This document shows positions 37,872-47,708 of a stretch of DNA of 64,000 nucleotides, in pieces (positions within the stretch are counted from its first letter, which is position 1; every line of letters begins with the position of its first letter). The DNA is taken from assembly GCF_047730065.1 (NCBI RefSeq), contig NZ_CP159829.1, forward strand, positions 1,612,001 through 1,676,000. Reading direction: 5' to 3'. The DNA comes from Njordibacter sp028825405 (GTDB lineage: Bacteria; Pseudomonadota; Gammaproteobacteria; Pseudomonadales; Balneatricaceae). The position numbers and the translations under genes are program-made. Under the pieces are notes generated by a model that made no database searches, was not told the origin of the DNA, and was given only the letters and a program-made list of their open reading frames with translations.

Positions 37872-38089
37872 CGCTGCGCAAATAAATACTAATATTTATC
37901 TAAGCGAATCAAATTTAACACCACACATGGGGTTTAACAAGGTGAATAGTGTTAATTTATGTAATAAATATAAATTAATATGATTTTTGTATTCTTTTGT
38001 TTATATTATCAAATTAAGTATCACTAATGCCGTTTATTTGTAATAAAAATGATTACTTTTATTACTAAACGGTAAATTAGCTTGAATCA

Positions 38090-38653
38090 CTATACGGGCA
38101 AGATATGCACTATCAACAGAATTGTGGGGCAGAGAAAGCACTCAATTGCAGAAGCATAGCCAGCCCTCAGACCATTCATTTTGTCAGTACCATTTATTTG
38201 ACTGCTCTTAGCCTTAAGTCCTGCTCTAGCAGTGTCAGCAGCAGAATTGACCTGAACAGCAACTGTTAGGCCTGTAACAGAACCTGAGTAAGCAACACTA
38301 AAAACAGTAGCCGCTTTAGAATCGCTGCTGTAAGCATTGTCAGAGGCAACATCAACTACGCCACCAGCTTGAAAGGTGCCATCAGAATCGCTTTCACCCA
38401 CAGTTAATGTAACAAAGTCACCAGACAAAGTTGCTATATCCTGTTTTTCAGTGTCAGCTAAAATGGCAAAAGAAGCCGTTGCAGTCATGCCATTGGCCAA
38501 TACTTCAGAAGAAGCGATGGATAGCCGAGAGTAAGTGTCGATAGCACCAGTGTTCTTGTACTTAGAAGTCAATCTTCCAAAAATGGTGACGTCTGCTTGA
38601 GCAGCCACTGGCATTGCAGCAGCGATCGCAAGCGCGATTAGAGTTTTTTTCAT
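38090..38653 (-). pseudogene. Truncated porin paralogue
   Basis: 187 codons. The first ~170 residues follow the neighbouring porin (same signal peptide, NTGAxDTxSRLSxASSEVLANGMTATA, FQAGxVV, SGSVTGLTVAVQVN). After MNGLRAGYASA the frame departs into a short hydrophobic, non-barrel tail (CFLCPTILLIVHILPV) and stops, with no beta-barrel C-terminus. The start region, including the 19 bases around the ribosome binding site, is shared with the intact porin. The remaining half appears lost. Confidence 0.8.
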
Positions 38654-38971
38654 TGAAATTCCCCTTCAAATAAAAAATAGATTTAACTAGCAAAGGAGAG
38701 TAAGAATTCAGCAGTAAAGATGCACTTTATCTTTCCTGATTATTTTGCCATACCACGTGACCCGCAAGCCAATACAAGCACTCACATAGGAATAGATGGT
38801 AATGCAAAATATGATAAAAATAAATAGAGTATTGAAATATAATGTCATTTTTATTATTTAATATTAAAGTATTTAATATAATATCGCTTTTAAATTATAT
38901 TTATTGTTTTATATGCTTATTTTTTGTGGGTGATTTATCCAACGCATGCCACCAAGTGCCAACCATTAATG
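38654..38971. other. AT-rich intergenic region upstream of the porin remnant
   Basis: No gene seen. 38810-38930 is nearly pure A/T and probably holds old promoter DNA of the decayed porin. hrpA ends at 38972 without a recognisable terminator. Confidence 0.4.
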
Positions 38972-41900
38972 CTAAGGGTTGATCGCCTGCCACTGTTTTT
39001 GTAGGCGTTTGGCCGAAATGGGTTTTTGTGTACCTAACTGCTGGGCAAATAACGACACTCGATATTCTTCTATGGACCAGACAAACTCATTCAAGGCTTG
39101 GTGCTCTGGGGTATAAGGTAAACACTGAGATTGGGCAGTGTCTATTTTTTTCTGCCAGTCTCGAAGTTCTTGTACAGCTACATTTTCTTTTGCGATCTGA
39201 CTTTTGAATCGTTGCAGTCGGGCCTCGATGGCTTTTAAATAACGCGGCACATGGGTCAGTTGCTGCCATTCTTTTTGCGCCAAGAATTGTTTGTGCATCA
39301 AGCGGTCAAGTTGCCCCCCTATGTCCTGATAGACATTAGCCCAAGCTAGGTTTAATTGCCCTTTCAAGGTTTTTCTAATGGCATGATGGCGTTGTAATAA
39401 CTCTACACTTAGTGTGAGCACCTGCTCCACCGCCTCAGCATAATGCCCACGCTGCTCTAAAGATGCATTAAACGCTTCAGAGTTAGTAGGCCATGCATCG
39501 ACGTTTAAACTAGCAGGTAAAAACACGAGTAGGATCGCTTGATCAAATACTTGTTGTCGTAACTCTTGCGCTGTACCCAAAGCCCCATACAACAACTCTG
39601 CTTGTCTGAAGCCTGGCAATGAGCGGGCAAGATGTTTAGTTTGGTCATTGACAGCAAAAGAGTAAAGGCGCACTAATCCCCCACGGGTCGTCACTGATGC
39701 TTCTTCTATTGAATCAGTAAATACAATGTCTACGGCTTTACCTTGGTCTTTAATCGCAGGCCAAACTGGCAACTTCATGCCCCCCTCGCCTAGGGTCATG
39801 GTTTTTGGCAAGGCTGAAAAGTCCCACTGTGTAAGTCCCTGCTTTAACAGAGGGTGGGCAACGCTGGGGGCATGACTAACTGCGCCGACAGTAGCGTATG
39901 ACCCTAACAATTTTAATGGATCTCGCCCTTGGGCTATGCATTGGCCTGTTTCATCAATCACTTGCAGGTTCATTAAAAAATGCGTCTCAAGCTCAACCTG
40001 CTGTAGCAGTTTGACATCAAACGGACGTCCACTCATGCGTTGTAAATGTTTTGCCATAGCCTCAGATAAGTCCACCTCATCTACTGATAAAGCCTCAAAT
40101 AGGGCTTGAGCATATTCAGGTACAGGCACAAAGGCTTTGCGTTGCGTTTTGGGTAGGCCCTTGAGTAAAGCGGCCAGCTTATTTTTTAATAAGCCAGGCA
40201 CCAGCCACTGCAAGCGTTTAAGGGGCAAGCGCTTAAGCTGGCTCGAAGGCACTTGAATGGTGACGCCATCTTGCTCGTGATTGGGTTCAAAGTGATAGCT
40301 TAAAGGCCAACTCATGCCATGCCACATTAAATGATCAGGAAAACTCTTGTCATTAATGCCTTCAGCATCATGTTGCATGAGGTCTTCTTGGCGCAGAAAT
40401 AAATACTCAGGTTGAGATTTTTCTTGCTGCTTGCGCCAAGATTCAAAACTTGCAGCACTAACAATAGGCGTTTTAATATCGGCCATTTTGCCATGGTAAA
40501 AGTCAAACAACACTTGTTCGTCAACAAGAATATCACGCCGTCTCGACTTAGCTTCAAGGGCTTCAATCTCTTCCACCAAGCTTTGATTATGGGCCAAAAA
40601 CTGACCTTTAGTGAGCAAGTTATTGTGCACCAAACCTTCCATGATCATGAGTTGTTGGCAAACTTCTGGATCTATTTTCCCATAGGCCACTTTGCGTTGA
40701 CTGGCCAATACCAAACCATATAAGCTCACTTGCTCAAACGCCATCACTTGGCCTTGGCGCTTATGCCAGGCGGGCTCACTATAGTTATACTTGAGCAAGG
40801 CACCTGCACCTTGCTCTACCCATTGCGGCTCTATTTTTGCAACGCAGCGGGCAAATAAGCGTGAGGTTTCTACTAATTCTGCCGCCATAATCCAAGCTGG
40901 TGGTTTTTTGGCTAAAGCAGAACCTGGAAACAACAAGAACTTACGCTGTCTGGGCCCCGCAAATTGGCCATCTTCGTCTTTATGACCAATATGCCCCAGC
41001 AAGCCCGTTAATAAAGCCCTGTGCACGGCTTCGTAACTGGCTAGTGTGGTATTAGTTTTAAAACCCATCTGCTGACACATGAGTAATAGTTGTCTGTGCA
41101 CCTCACGCCACTCACGCATGCGCAGGTAAGACAAAAAATGCTTACTGCACCATTGACGTAATTGATTTTGAGTTAATTGCTGGCGCTCGTGCTCGTAGCC
41201 TTGCCACAAGTTCACCAGACTTAAAAAGTCTGAATCTTTTTCACGCCACAACTGGTGTTGCTGATCTGCCGCTTGTTGCTTATCTTGCGGCCTTTCCCGA
41301 GGATCCTGAATGGTGAGGGCACTGGCGATTAGTAGCACTTCGTTTAACGCTTGCCAATCATTCGCTGCCACCACCATGCGCCCAATGCGAGGGTCTACAG
41401 GCAAACGTGCTAACTGCTTGCCAAGCGGTGTAAGATGACGCCCTTCATCTAAAGCGCCTAATTCTTGTAATAATTTCACACCATCGTTCACAAAGCGGCT
41501 ATCTGGTGCATCAATGAAGGGGAACTCTTCCACAGGACCCAACTTTAAGTCATGCATTTGCAGGATTACTGAGGCTAGATTCGTGCGCAAAATTTCTGCA
41601 TCAGTAAACTCTGGCCGCCCAATAAAGTCGGCTTCATCATACAAGCGAATACAAATACCTGCTGAGACTCGACCACATCGCCCCTTGCGTTGATTGGCAC
41701 TGGCTTGTGAAATGGCTTCTATAGGTAAACGTTGTACTTTAGAACGGTAGCTGTAGCGGCTCATTCGAGCTGTACCTGGGTCTATGACATAACGAATGCC
41801 TGGCACAGTGACAGAGGTTTCTGCCACATTGGTGGCTAAGACAATGCGCCTGCCTGCACTTTTACCAGACGGCTGGAATACCTTTTGTTGGTCACTAAAA

Positions 41901-42871
41901 CTTAAACGACCGTATAAAGGTAAGATCTGCCAGTGCTTTTGCTCTTGTTTACGCAAGAAAGAGGCGAGGTCTCGGATATCTCGCTCACCCGGAAGGAAAA
42001 TAAGCACGTCACCATTATGCTGTTTGGCTTGACGCTCATGCTGTTCTATTTCTTCTAGAGTCTGTTGAATTGCACTTTGCAGGTCTTGATCTTGATCTAC
42101 TTTAGAGGCAAATAAAGGGCGGTACCAAACATCAACAGGAAATGTGCGTCCACTGACTTCGACGACTGGGGCATGATTAAAGTGTTTGCTAAAACGCTCT
42201 AGATCAATGGTAGCTGAAGTAATAATGAGTTTTAAGTCAGACCGACGACCCAATAATTGCTTTAAATAACCCAATAAAAAATCAATATTTAAGCTACGTT
42301 CATGGGCCTCATCAACAATAATGGTGTCATAACGCAATAAGTCTGGGTCTTGCCGAGTTTCTGCCAATAAAATGCCATCGGTCATTAACTTAATATGACT
42401 AATAGCGCTCACTTGTTCTGTGAAACGCACCTGAAAGCCTACTTGTTGCCCTAAGGGCACTTTGAGCTCATCTGCAATGCGCTGCCCTACCGTTCTAGCC
42501 GCTAAACGACGAGGCTGTGTGTGGCCGATCATGCCACCCACCCCGCGCCCTGCTTCTAAACAAATCTTGGGCAACTGAGTGGTTTTCCCCGAACCCGTCT
42601 CGCCAGCTAACACCACCACCTGATGTTCACGGATTAACTGCACTAACTTTTCACGCTGTCCACTAACGGGCAATTCAGGGGGATAGTCTAACGTGGGTAA
42701 AGCTTTTTGACGCTGTTCGTAGAGGGTTTGGCTTGTTAGGGCTTTGGTTGCTAACTGTTGGACTAATTTATCACTGGGCTGACCACGCTTTTGACGCTGG
42801 GCAATACGTTGAGACAAGTTTTTGAGTTCAGCTTGGTCTTTGACCATGCAGTTAGAGAAGACAGAAGACAT
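38972..42871 (-). CDS. hrpA: ATP-dependent RNA helicase HrpA (DEAH box)
   Basis: 1299 aa, the same size as E. coli HrpA (1300). Motif I GETGSGKTTQLP near 93-104, motif II DEAHERSLN near 188, motif III SAT, motif VI QRKGRCGR, then the HA2 and OB-fold domains and the long DUF3418 C-terminus. HrpA acts on mRNA and stalled ribosomes in E. coli. The start may also be the internal Met nine codons later (42847). Confidence 0.96.
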   Translation of the reverse strand: MSSVFSNCMVKDQAELKNLSQRIAQRQKRGQPSDKLVQQLATKALTSQTLYEQRQKALPTLDYPPELPVSGQREKLVQLIREHQVVVLAGETGSGKTTQLPKICLEAGRGVGGMIGHTQPRRLAARTVGQRIADELKVPLGQQVGFQVRFTEQVSAISHIKLMTDGILLAETRQDPDLLRYDTIIVDEAHERSLNIDFLLGYLKQLLGRRSDLKLIITSATIDLERFSKHFNHAPVVEVSGRTFPVDVWYRPLFASKVDQDQDLQSAIQQTLEEIEQHERQAKQHNGDVLIFLPGERDIRDLASFLRKQEQKHWQILPLYGRLSFSDQQKVFQPSGKSAGRRIVLATNVAETSVTVPGIRYVIDPGTARMSRYSYRSKVQRLPIEAISQASANQRKGRCGRVSAGICIRLYDEADFIGRPEFTDAEILRTNLASVILQMHDLKLGPVEEFPFIDAPDSRFVNDGVKLLQELGALDEGRHLTPLGKQLARLPVDPRIGRMVVAANDWQALNEVLLIASALTIQDPRERPQDKQQAADQQHQLWREKDSDFLSLVNLWQGYEHERQQLTQNQLRQWCSKHFLSYLRMREWREVHRQLLLMCQQMGFKTNTTLASYEAVHRALLTGLLGHIGHKDEDGQFAGPRQRKFLLFPGSALAKKPPAWIMAAELVETSRLFARCVAKIEPQWVEQGAGALLKYNYSEPAWHKRQGQVMAFEQVSLYGLVLASQRKVAYGKIDPEVCQQLMIMEGLVHNNLLTKGQFLAHNQSLVEEIEALEAKSRRRDILVDEQVLFDFYHGKMADIKTPIVSAASFESWRKQQEKSQPEYLFLRQEDLMQHDAEGINDKSFPDHLMWHGMSWPLSYHFEPNHEQDGVTIQVPSSQLKRLPLKRLQWLVPGLLKNKLAALLKGLPKTQRKAFVPVPEYAQALFEALSVDEVDLSEAMAKHLQRMSGRPFDVKLLQQVELETHFLMNLQVIDETGQCIAQGRDPLKLLGSYATVGAVSHAPSVAHPLLKQGLTQWDFSALPKTMTLGEGGMKLPVWPAIKDQGKAVDIVFTDSIEEASVTTRGGLVRLYSFAVNDQTKHLARSLPGFRQAELLYGALGTAQELRQQVFDQAILLVFLPASLNVDAWPTNSEAFNASLEQRGHYAEAVEQVLTLSVELLQRHHAIRKTLKGQLNLAWANVYQDIGGQLDRLMHKQFLAQKEWQQLTHVPRYLKAIEARLQRFKSQIAKENVAVQELRDWQKKIDTAQSQCLPYTPEHQALNEFVWSIEEYRVSLFAQQLGTQKPISAKRLQKQWQAINP

Positions 42872-43170
42872 ATAAAAAAGAGATGATTTTAAAGCAGCTA
42901 GTTTAGCACACTATGGAACGAGTTTATTACCACTTTACTGCACGTTATATACTTATAATCTGTGCCACTACAAACACTTGGTGTAGTTTACATACATTAA
43001 TAATGGGCTTAATTCCAGGGTACATAGACCTAAACTGGGTTAGTGGTGCAATAAGCTCCCAAGCCATTAATTGGTGCTCAGACCTGCTTCATACCCAAAA
43101 GCAAGAGTCTATCTACGGCATTAGCTGTGTCTGTTTATGTGTTTATCACGATGCCTAGTGGGCCGCTGTG
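42872..43170. other. Intergenic region after hrpA start
   Basis: No supported gene. An 81-codon plus-strand frame (42913-43158) has no ribosome binding site, odd composition (many Cys, Ile and Trp) and no family resemblance. The hrpA promoter should lie at the left end. Confidence 0.4.
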
Positions 43171-43177
43171 GGGCCTA

Positions 43178-43287
43178 AAGGCGCGATAGTATCGCCTTCA
43201 CCGCCCTTGAGAAGGTTGGATTAAAAAAGTGGCAGCAACTTGATTTGTTGCGGGGCGCTTGGTTGCGCCACGGGAGGCATGTGCCTC
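43178..43287. repeat. Cluster of four consecutive hairpins
   Basis: Four GC-rich stem-loops in 110 bases: AAGGCG/CGCCTT (43178-43198), GCAAC/GTTGC (43235-43251), GGCGC/GCGCC (43254-43269), GAGGCA/TGCCTC (43274-43287). The middle two are enclosed by GTGGC/GCCAC. It lies 3 bases beyond the stop of the sugar dehydrogenase gene. It could be a compound terminator, a structured RNA or a mobile-element end. Confidence 0.6.
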
Positions 43288-43290
43288 AAT

Positions 43291-44421
43291 CTATGCATTT
43301 GGTTTTGTGAACTTTATTAACCTGCCAGATGGGCCATCTTCCAAAACCCAAATCGCGCCATCTTGGCCCATTTCAACTTCTCTTACTCTTTGAGACCAAC
43401 TGAATCGTTCAGCTTCAAAAGGCTTTTCATTATTAAAAACTATTCGAACCAGCGCTTTGCTTTTCAATCCTCCAATAAAAGCATTTCCATTCCATTCGGT
43501 AAATTCATCCCCTTCATAAAAAATTAATCCTGATGGAGCTAACGTAGGTACCCAATAAAGTTTTGGTGCCATGAATTCTGGTCTTGTTTTATGAATGGGA
43601 ATTTCTGCTCCACTATAATGATTGCCTTCCGACACTATTGGCCAACCATAATTTTCACCCGCCACAATTAAATTAAATTCATCGCCATGCTTCGGACCCA
43701 TTTCGTGCGCCCATAGTTCACCATTTTTGGCAAATGCGATTCCAAGGGCATTCCTGTGACCCATCGACCAAAAGGTTTTTGCAAGGTCGCCTTTATCTTG
43801 AAATGGGTTGTCTCTAGGTATGGTGCCATCGTCATTTAGGCGGATAATTTTTCCTAATGCCGTGTCCCATTTTTGTGCGGGGGTTTGTTCTTGCCGATCA
43901 CCAGAGGTAATGAAAACCTTGCCAACGTGTTGTGTTCCATCAACACCAAATGCAATTCTGTGAGAAAAATGTCCTTTGCCCAATCGAGCGGGTGTTTGTT
44001 TCCAAATGGTTTCAATGTTTTTCAGATGTGGTTGATCTGATCTTCCCAATGTGGCTCTTAATACGGACGCATATCGTGTCTTTCCTGCATTGTCTGAATT
44101 GATGTACGAAATATAAACTAATTTATTTTGTGCATAATTTGGATGCACAACGACATCACCTAAACCGCCTTGGCCACCTGCAAAAACTTTTGGAACTCCA
44201 GAGACTAAAGACTGTTCACCACTGGTATTTACGAGCCAAAGTTTTCCAGCTTTTGTAGTGACCAGTAGATTTTCACTGTCAATAAAAGACATTGCCCAAG
44301 GACTGTCGAATTCAGAAACAACTTTCCCTTCCAATTTGCTACCTGCACTTCCAGTAACAACATTATTTGCCCAAGCATTTGAAGCTAAGTTTATTAACAA
44401 TATTAGAATAACCGTACGCAT
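43291..44421 (-). CDS. PQQ-dependent aldose sugar dehydrogenase (YliI/GdhB-like)
   Basis: 376 aa. Signal peptide cut after ANA-type SNAWA-NN, then a six-bladed soluble glucose dehydrogenase fold. Recognisable segments: SPWAMSFID, GGQGGLGDVVVHP, the PQQ/Ca region GHFSHRIAFG and SMGHRNALGIAF, EMGPKHGDEFN, and GENYGWP. Periplasmic, oxidising aldoses with PQQ; no pqq genes are in the window. Its ATG directly abuts the stop of an upstream ORF remnant (TAAATG). Codon choice looks more AT-rich than in hrpA or fadD, suggesting later acquisition. Confidence 0.9.
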   Translation of the reverse strand: MRTVILILLINLASNAWANNVVTGSAGSKLEGKVVSEFDSPWAMSFIDSENLLVTTKAGKLWLVNTSGEQSLVSGVPKVFAGGQGGLGDVVVHPNYAQNKLVYISYINSDNAGKTRYASVLRATLGRSDQPHLKNIETIWKQTPARLGKGHFSHRIAFGVDGTQHVGKVFITSGDRQEQTPAQKWDTALGKIIRLNDDGTIPRDNPFQDKGDLAKTFWSMGHRNALGIAFAKNGELWAHEMGPKHGDEFNLIVAGENYGWPIVSEGNHYSGAEIPIHKTRPEFMAPKLYWVPTLAPSGLIFYEGDEFTEWNGNAFIGGLKSKALVRIVFNNEKPFEAERFSWSQRVREVEMGQDGAIWVLEDGPSGRLIKFTKPNA

Positions 44422-44631
44422 TTAATACCTATCCCATACATCGATCTTCTCCCACACAACGCATGAAGCATTATCCATCATGTACTTTCCAAAGTCTGAT
44501 CCATTAATTTTATAGTATCCGACCAGGCGATCATATATCTTTGCTCCCGTAAGCTCGCAAACTGCCTTCAAACCAGTGAACTGTTTTGCCACCACAGTCG
44601 CATAGTTGCCCTTTTGGGTGCCTTGGAATCG
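44422..44631 (-). pseudogene. C-terminal ORF remnant directly before the sugar dehydrogenase gene
   Basis: A 69-codon open stretch follows an in-frame TGA at 44632-44634 and has no ATG start or ribosome binding site. It reads as real protein (contains KAVCELTGAKIYDRLVGYYK and ends CVVWEKIDVWDRY). Its TAA is immediately followed by the ATG of the next gene, the spacing of an operon partner. Most likely the 3' end of a truncated gene; the family is not recognised. Confidence 0.45.
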
Positions 44632-44678
44632 TCACTATGGCAATGGTATGGCTAAGAGCCTGTTAAAGTAACAGCGAA

Positions 44679-46301
44679 TTATTCCCTTAATGCCCGGCGT
44701 AAAATCTTACCCACATTAGTTTTGGGTAAATCATCTCTAAACTCCACTTCCTTGGGTACTTTATAAGCGGTTAAATGTTCTCGGCAATGGCTGATGACAT
44801 CGTCTGCGGTTAAATTAAGGTCAGACTTAACCACAAACAGCTTCACGGTTTCACCACTTACTGGGTTAGGAATACCAACGGCAGCACACTCTAAAATACC
44901 TGAGTGTTGACTTGCGATATCATCTATTTCGTTGGGGTACACATTGAAACCAGACACGTTAATCATATCCTTTATGCGATCAACAAGCCGAATAAAACCA
45001 TCTTCAGCTAATATAGCCACGTCGCCCGTCTTAAACCACCCATCAGCATCCATCACCTCAGCTGTCGCTTCAGGTCGCTGCCAGTAGCCTGCCATCACTT
45101 GCGGCCCTTTAACACAAAGCTCCCCTTCTTGATCAAAACCTAGGTCAATGCCGTCCTCACTAATCACCTTGACTTGAGTACCCGTGACCACTTTCCCAAT
45201 AGTGCCAATACGAATATCGCGATAGGGATTAAAGGAAACGGCTGGAGAGGTTTCGGTGAGTCCATAGGCTTCTTGTATTTGACACCCTGTGACCTTTTGC
45301 CAAGTGGATGCTGCTGCTTCAGTTAGGGCCATACCACCAGAAATCGTGTGTTTTAAGTGGCTAAAATCCAGTGCTTTGAATTCTTTATTGTTGCACAGGG
45401 CGACAAATAGAGTATTGAGTCCCGCAAAGGAAGAAAACTTATGTTTACTTAACTCCTTCACAAAGCCTGGAATATCTCGGGGGTTAGGAATAAGTACCAT
45501 TTCATGGCCCATATCTGACATCACCAAACTCACGGTAAATGCATAGATATGATAGAGCGGCAATGGCGCAATCATCACTTCTCGGTCACCGTCTAAAATA
45601 TCCACAATGAGTTCGCGCACTTGCATCATGTTGGCAACTAAGTTTTTATGCAATAACTGGGCACCCTTAGAAACGCCAGTAGTGCCGCCAGTGTATTGCA
45701 ACACTGCGGTGTCATCTAAGGTTAAAGGCACAGCAACAGGGGCTTTTTTGGCACCTAATGCCAAGGTTTCACGAAAACTTAAAGCCTGAGGCAAAGCATA
45801 GGCGGGCACCATTTTCTTGACCCGCTTCACCACTGTATTAATTAACAAACGCTTAGCAAAGGGATGCATGTCAGCCAATTCAGTAACGATGACATGTTTG
45901 ATACCAGTTTTAGGCACCACTTGTTCAGCTAGGCTGGCCATGTTGGCTAAAATCAATAGGGCTTTGGCACCAGAATCATTAAACTGGTGCTCCATTTCTC
46001 TCACGGTATACAAAGGATTAGTATTCACCACCACCATACCCGCGCGCATGGCACCAAAAACGGCAATAGGGAATTGCAGTACATTGGGCAATTGGATAGC
46101 AATGCGGTCGCCAACTATTAAATCGGTATGATTTTGTAAATAAGAGGCGAAGTTAGCCGTTAGGCGCTCCATCTCAGTAAATGACAGGGTTTGCCCCATG
46201 CAACTAAAAGCAGGCTTTTGGGCATACTTATCGCAGGCTTCTAGAAACACATCAGTAACAGAATGATATTCGCCAAGGTCTACACCAGAAATTTGAGTCA
46301 T
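44679..46301 (-). CDS. fadD: Long-chain fatty-acid--CoA ligase
   Basis: 540 aa AMP-binding enzyme that activates fatty acids as acyl-CoA. ATP/AMP motif Y203TGGTTGVSKGA, then QEAYGLTETSP, GWFKTGDVA and the C-terminal catalytic lysine region LPKTNVGKILRR. The start at 46301 (MTQISGVDLGEY) follows AAAGG; the in-frame extension from 46343 has no site. The FadD subgroup is the best fit. It feeds beta-oxidation, consistent with the aceA/glcB shunt. Confidence 0.92.
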   Translation of the reverse strand: MTQISGVDLGEYHSVTDVFLEACDKYAQKPAFSCMGQTLSFTEMERLTANFASYLQNHTDLIVGDRIAIQLPNVLQFPIAVFGAMRAGMVVVNTNPLYTVREMEHQFNDSGAKALLILANMASLAEQVVPKTGIKHVIVTELADMHPFAKRLLINTVVKRVKKMVPAYALPQALSFRETLALGAKKAPVAVPLTLDDTAVLQYTGGTTGVSKGAQLLHKNLVANMMQVRELIVDILDGDREVMIAPLPLYHIYAFTVSLVMSDMGHEMVLIPNPRDIPGFVKELSKHKFSSFAGLNTLFVALCNNKEFKALDFSHLKHTISGGMALTEAAASTWQKVTGCQIQEAYGLTETSPAVSFNPYRDIRIGTIGKVVTGTQVKVISEDGIDLGFDQEGELCVKGPQVMAGYWQRPEATAEVMDADGWFKTGDVAILAEDGFIRLVDRIKDMINVSGFNVYPNEIDDIASQHSGILECAAVGIPNPVSGETVKLFVVKSDLNLTADDVISHCREHLTAYKVPKEVEFRDDLPKTNVGKILRRALRE

Positions 46302-46422
46302 AATAAAACCTTTAATTATTGTTATTAATAATGTAATTGACACCTATGCTAATCAAACATTTGTTTGAAAACCAGTAAAACTTTTAAGCGAGTAATGGCA
46401 TCATTCAAGTCAAGGCACCATA

Positions 46423-47190
46423 TCAGCTTAATGCAATGCCTTTATGCAGCACCAGCATGTCACCAGGCTGAAGGGTATGCCAAGTTTCGTTATCTGTTAA
46501 AGGCTCTGTTGCTACCACCGACACAATGTCGTTGGGCGTTGTCTCTTTACCAAAATCTACGTTCACATCAGCATCACTTAAGCAGGCATTACCAAAAGGC
46601 GCCCTGCGGGTAATCCAACTGAGTTTGGTTGAGCAGAAACAATAAAGATGATCACCGTCTGACAAGAGCATATTAAATACTCCCAAGGTCTTCAAAAACT
46701 GACACCGCTGCTGCAAAAAGTAGCGCACCACCAACGCATCCGAGGGGGGTTTAGGAAAAGCCATGCGCAGTTCACCTAACAACCAACAAAACACATGCTC
46801 GCTATCTGTATCCCCCACGGGCAAGTAGTGGTTCAAAGCTAAGCTAGATGTATCCTTAAGTTGCCCGTTATGAGCAAAAGTCCAGTGCTGACCCCACATC
46901 TCTCTTTGGAATGGATGTGTGTTCTCTAAACAAGTACGACCCACATTGGCCTGACGAATGTGGCTAATAACGATGTGTGACTTCATGGCATGGCGTTGCA
47001 CTAAGCGGGCCACTTCTGAATTAGCACTGGGTTGGGGGTCGTGAAAAGAGCGACAACCTTTGCCCACGTAAAAACTAATGCCCCAGCCATCACGATGGGG
47101 GCCACTGCCGCCACCACGCTGCATGAGCCCAGTAAAACTAAAACAAATATCAGTAGGCACATTAGCACTCATGCCTAAAAGTTCACACAT
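46423..47190 (-). CDS. yafJ: Class II glutamine amidotransferase (YafJ family)
   Basis: 255 aa Ntn-hydrolase. Cys2, exposed after Met removal (MCELLGMS), is the expected nucleophile; HRDGWGISFY, SHIRQANVG and FAHNGQL are the glutamine-binding segments. The acceptor substrate is unknown. It follows the bactofilin remnant by about 95 bases. Confidence 0.92.
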   Translation of the reverse strand: MCELLGMSANVPTDICFSFTGLMQRGGGSGPHRDGWGISFYVGKGCRSFHDPQPSANSEVARLVQRHAMKSHIVISHIRQANVGRTCLENTHPFQREMWGQHWTFAHNGQLKDTSSLALNHYLPVGDTDSEHVFCWLLGELRMAFPKPPSDALVVRYFLQQRCQFLKTLGVFNMLLSDGDHLYCFCSTKLSWITRRAPFGNACLSDADVNVDFGKETTPNDIVSVVATEPLTDNETWHTLQPGDMLVLHKGIALS

Positions 47191-47285
47191 AGGATTGGCT
47201 CCAGCCTAACTTAGGGTTCAGATTAAACCCCATTATCTTGGAAGTCACCCCTTTTGCTCAAGTGTTATTTTGAGTTTGGCACCGA

Positions 47286-47708
47286 TTAGACCTCAATGGG
47301 TTCCAATAACACGCTGGTCAGTTCGAGTTGAGAATAATCATCATGGCCTTGTGCTGCTATTTCATCACGATGGCCTAAAAAGCTGCCCCCAGGTTCGATC
47401 ACCATTTGCTGGCAATGCACCTTACCTGACACCAAACCACCTGGAAAAATGGCTAAGTCTTGAAACCACATTTCACCTTTAAAGCGACCTGCAATTTGAA
47501 CTAATTGACCTTTAACACAGCCATTTACTTGACCTTTAGCACCCACGGACATGGTGTCTTGGGCGCAGATACTACCCTCCATAGCGCCATCCACCTGCAG
47601 TTGACCAGATACGTCAATATCGCCAATAAATCAGTTACCTGTTGCAATAATCGTTACTGCTGTAGTTGGGTAGTCTTGAGTTGAGTGGGTTTGATTAAAG
47701 ATTGCCAT
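47286..47708 (-). pseudogene. Bactofilin with an in-frame TGA stop
   Basis: The full reading starts at an ATG at 47708 (MAIFNQTHSTQDYP) and gives 140 codons of a bactofilin: a short disordered tail, then beta-helix repeats of about 17 residues (for example VDGAMEGSI, VSGKVHCQQMVIEPGG). Codon 26 is TGA (47631-47633), where the family usually has a codon such as CGA: ...IIATGN, stop, FIGDIDVSGQLQ. Translation could restart only at a GTG at 47594 without a good site. Its start overlaps the equally damaged M23 peptidase gene by 55 bases. Bactofilins form polymers that guide peptidoglycan shape enzymes. Confidence 0.8.

Noticed and set aside
42913..43158. 81-codon plus-strand frame after hrpA
   Set aside because: No ribosome binding site, unusual composition, no family resemblance.
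43160..43290. Integron attC site
   Set aside because: GTTGGAT at 43215 fits the GTTRRRY core, but no matching RYYYAAC partner lies at the needed distance and no integrase is present.
47631..47633. Selenocysteine or stop-codon recoding in the bactofilin
   Set aside because: The neighbouring genes carry TAA stops and a frameshift as well, and the expected residue is not Cys, so decay or sequence error is simpler.
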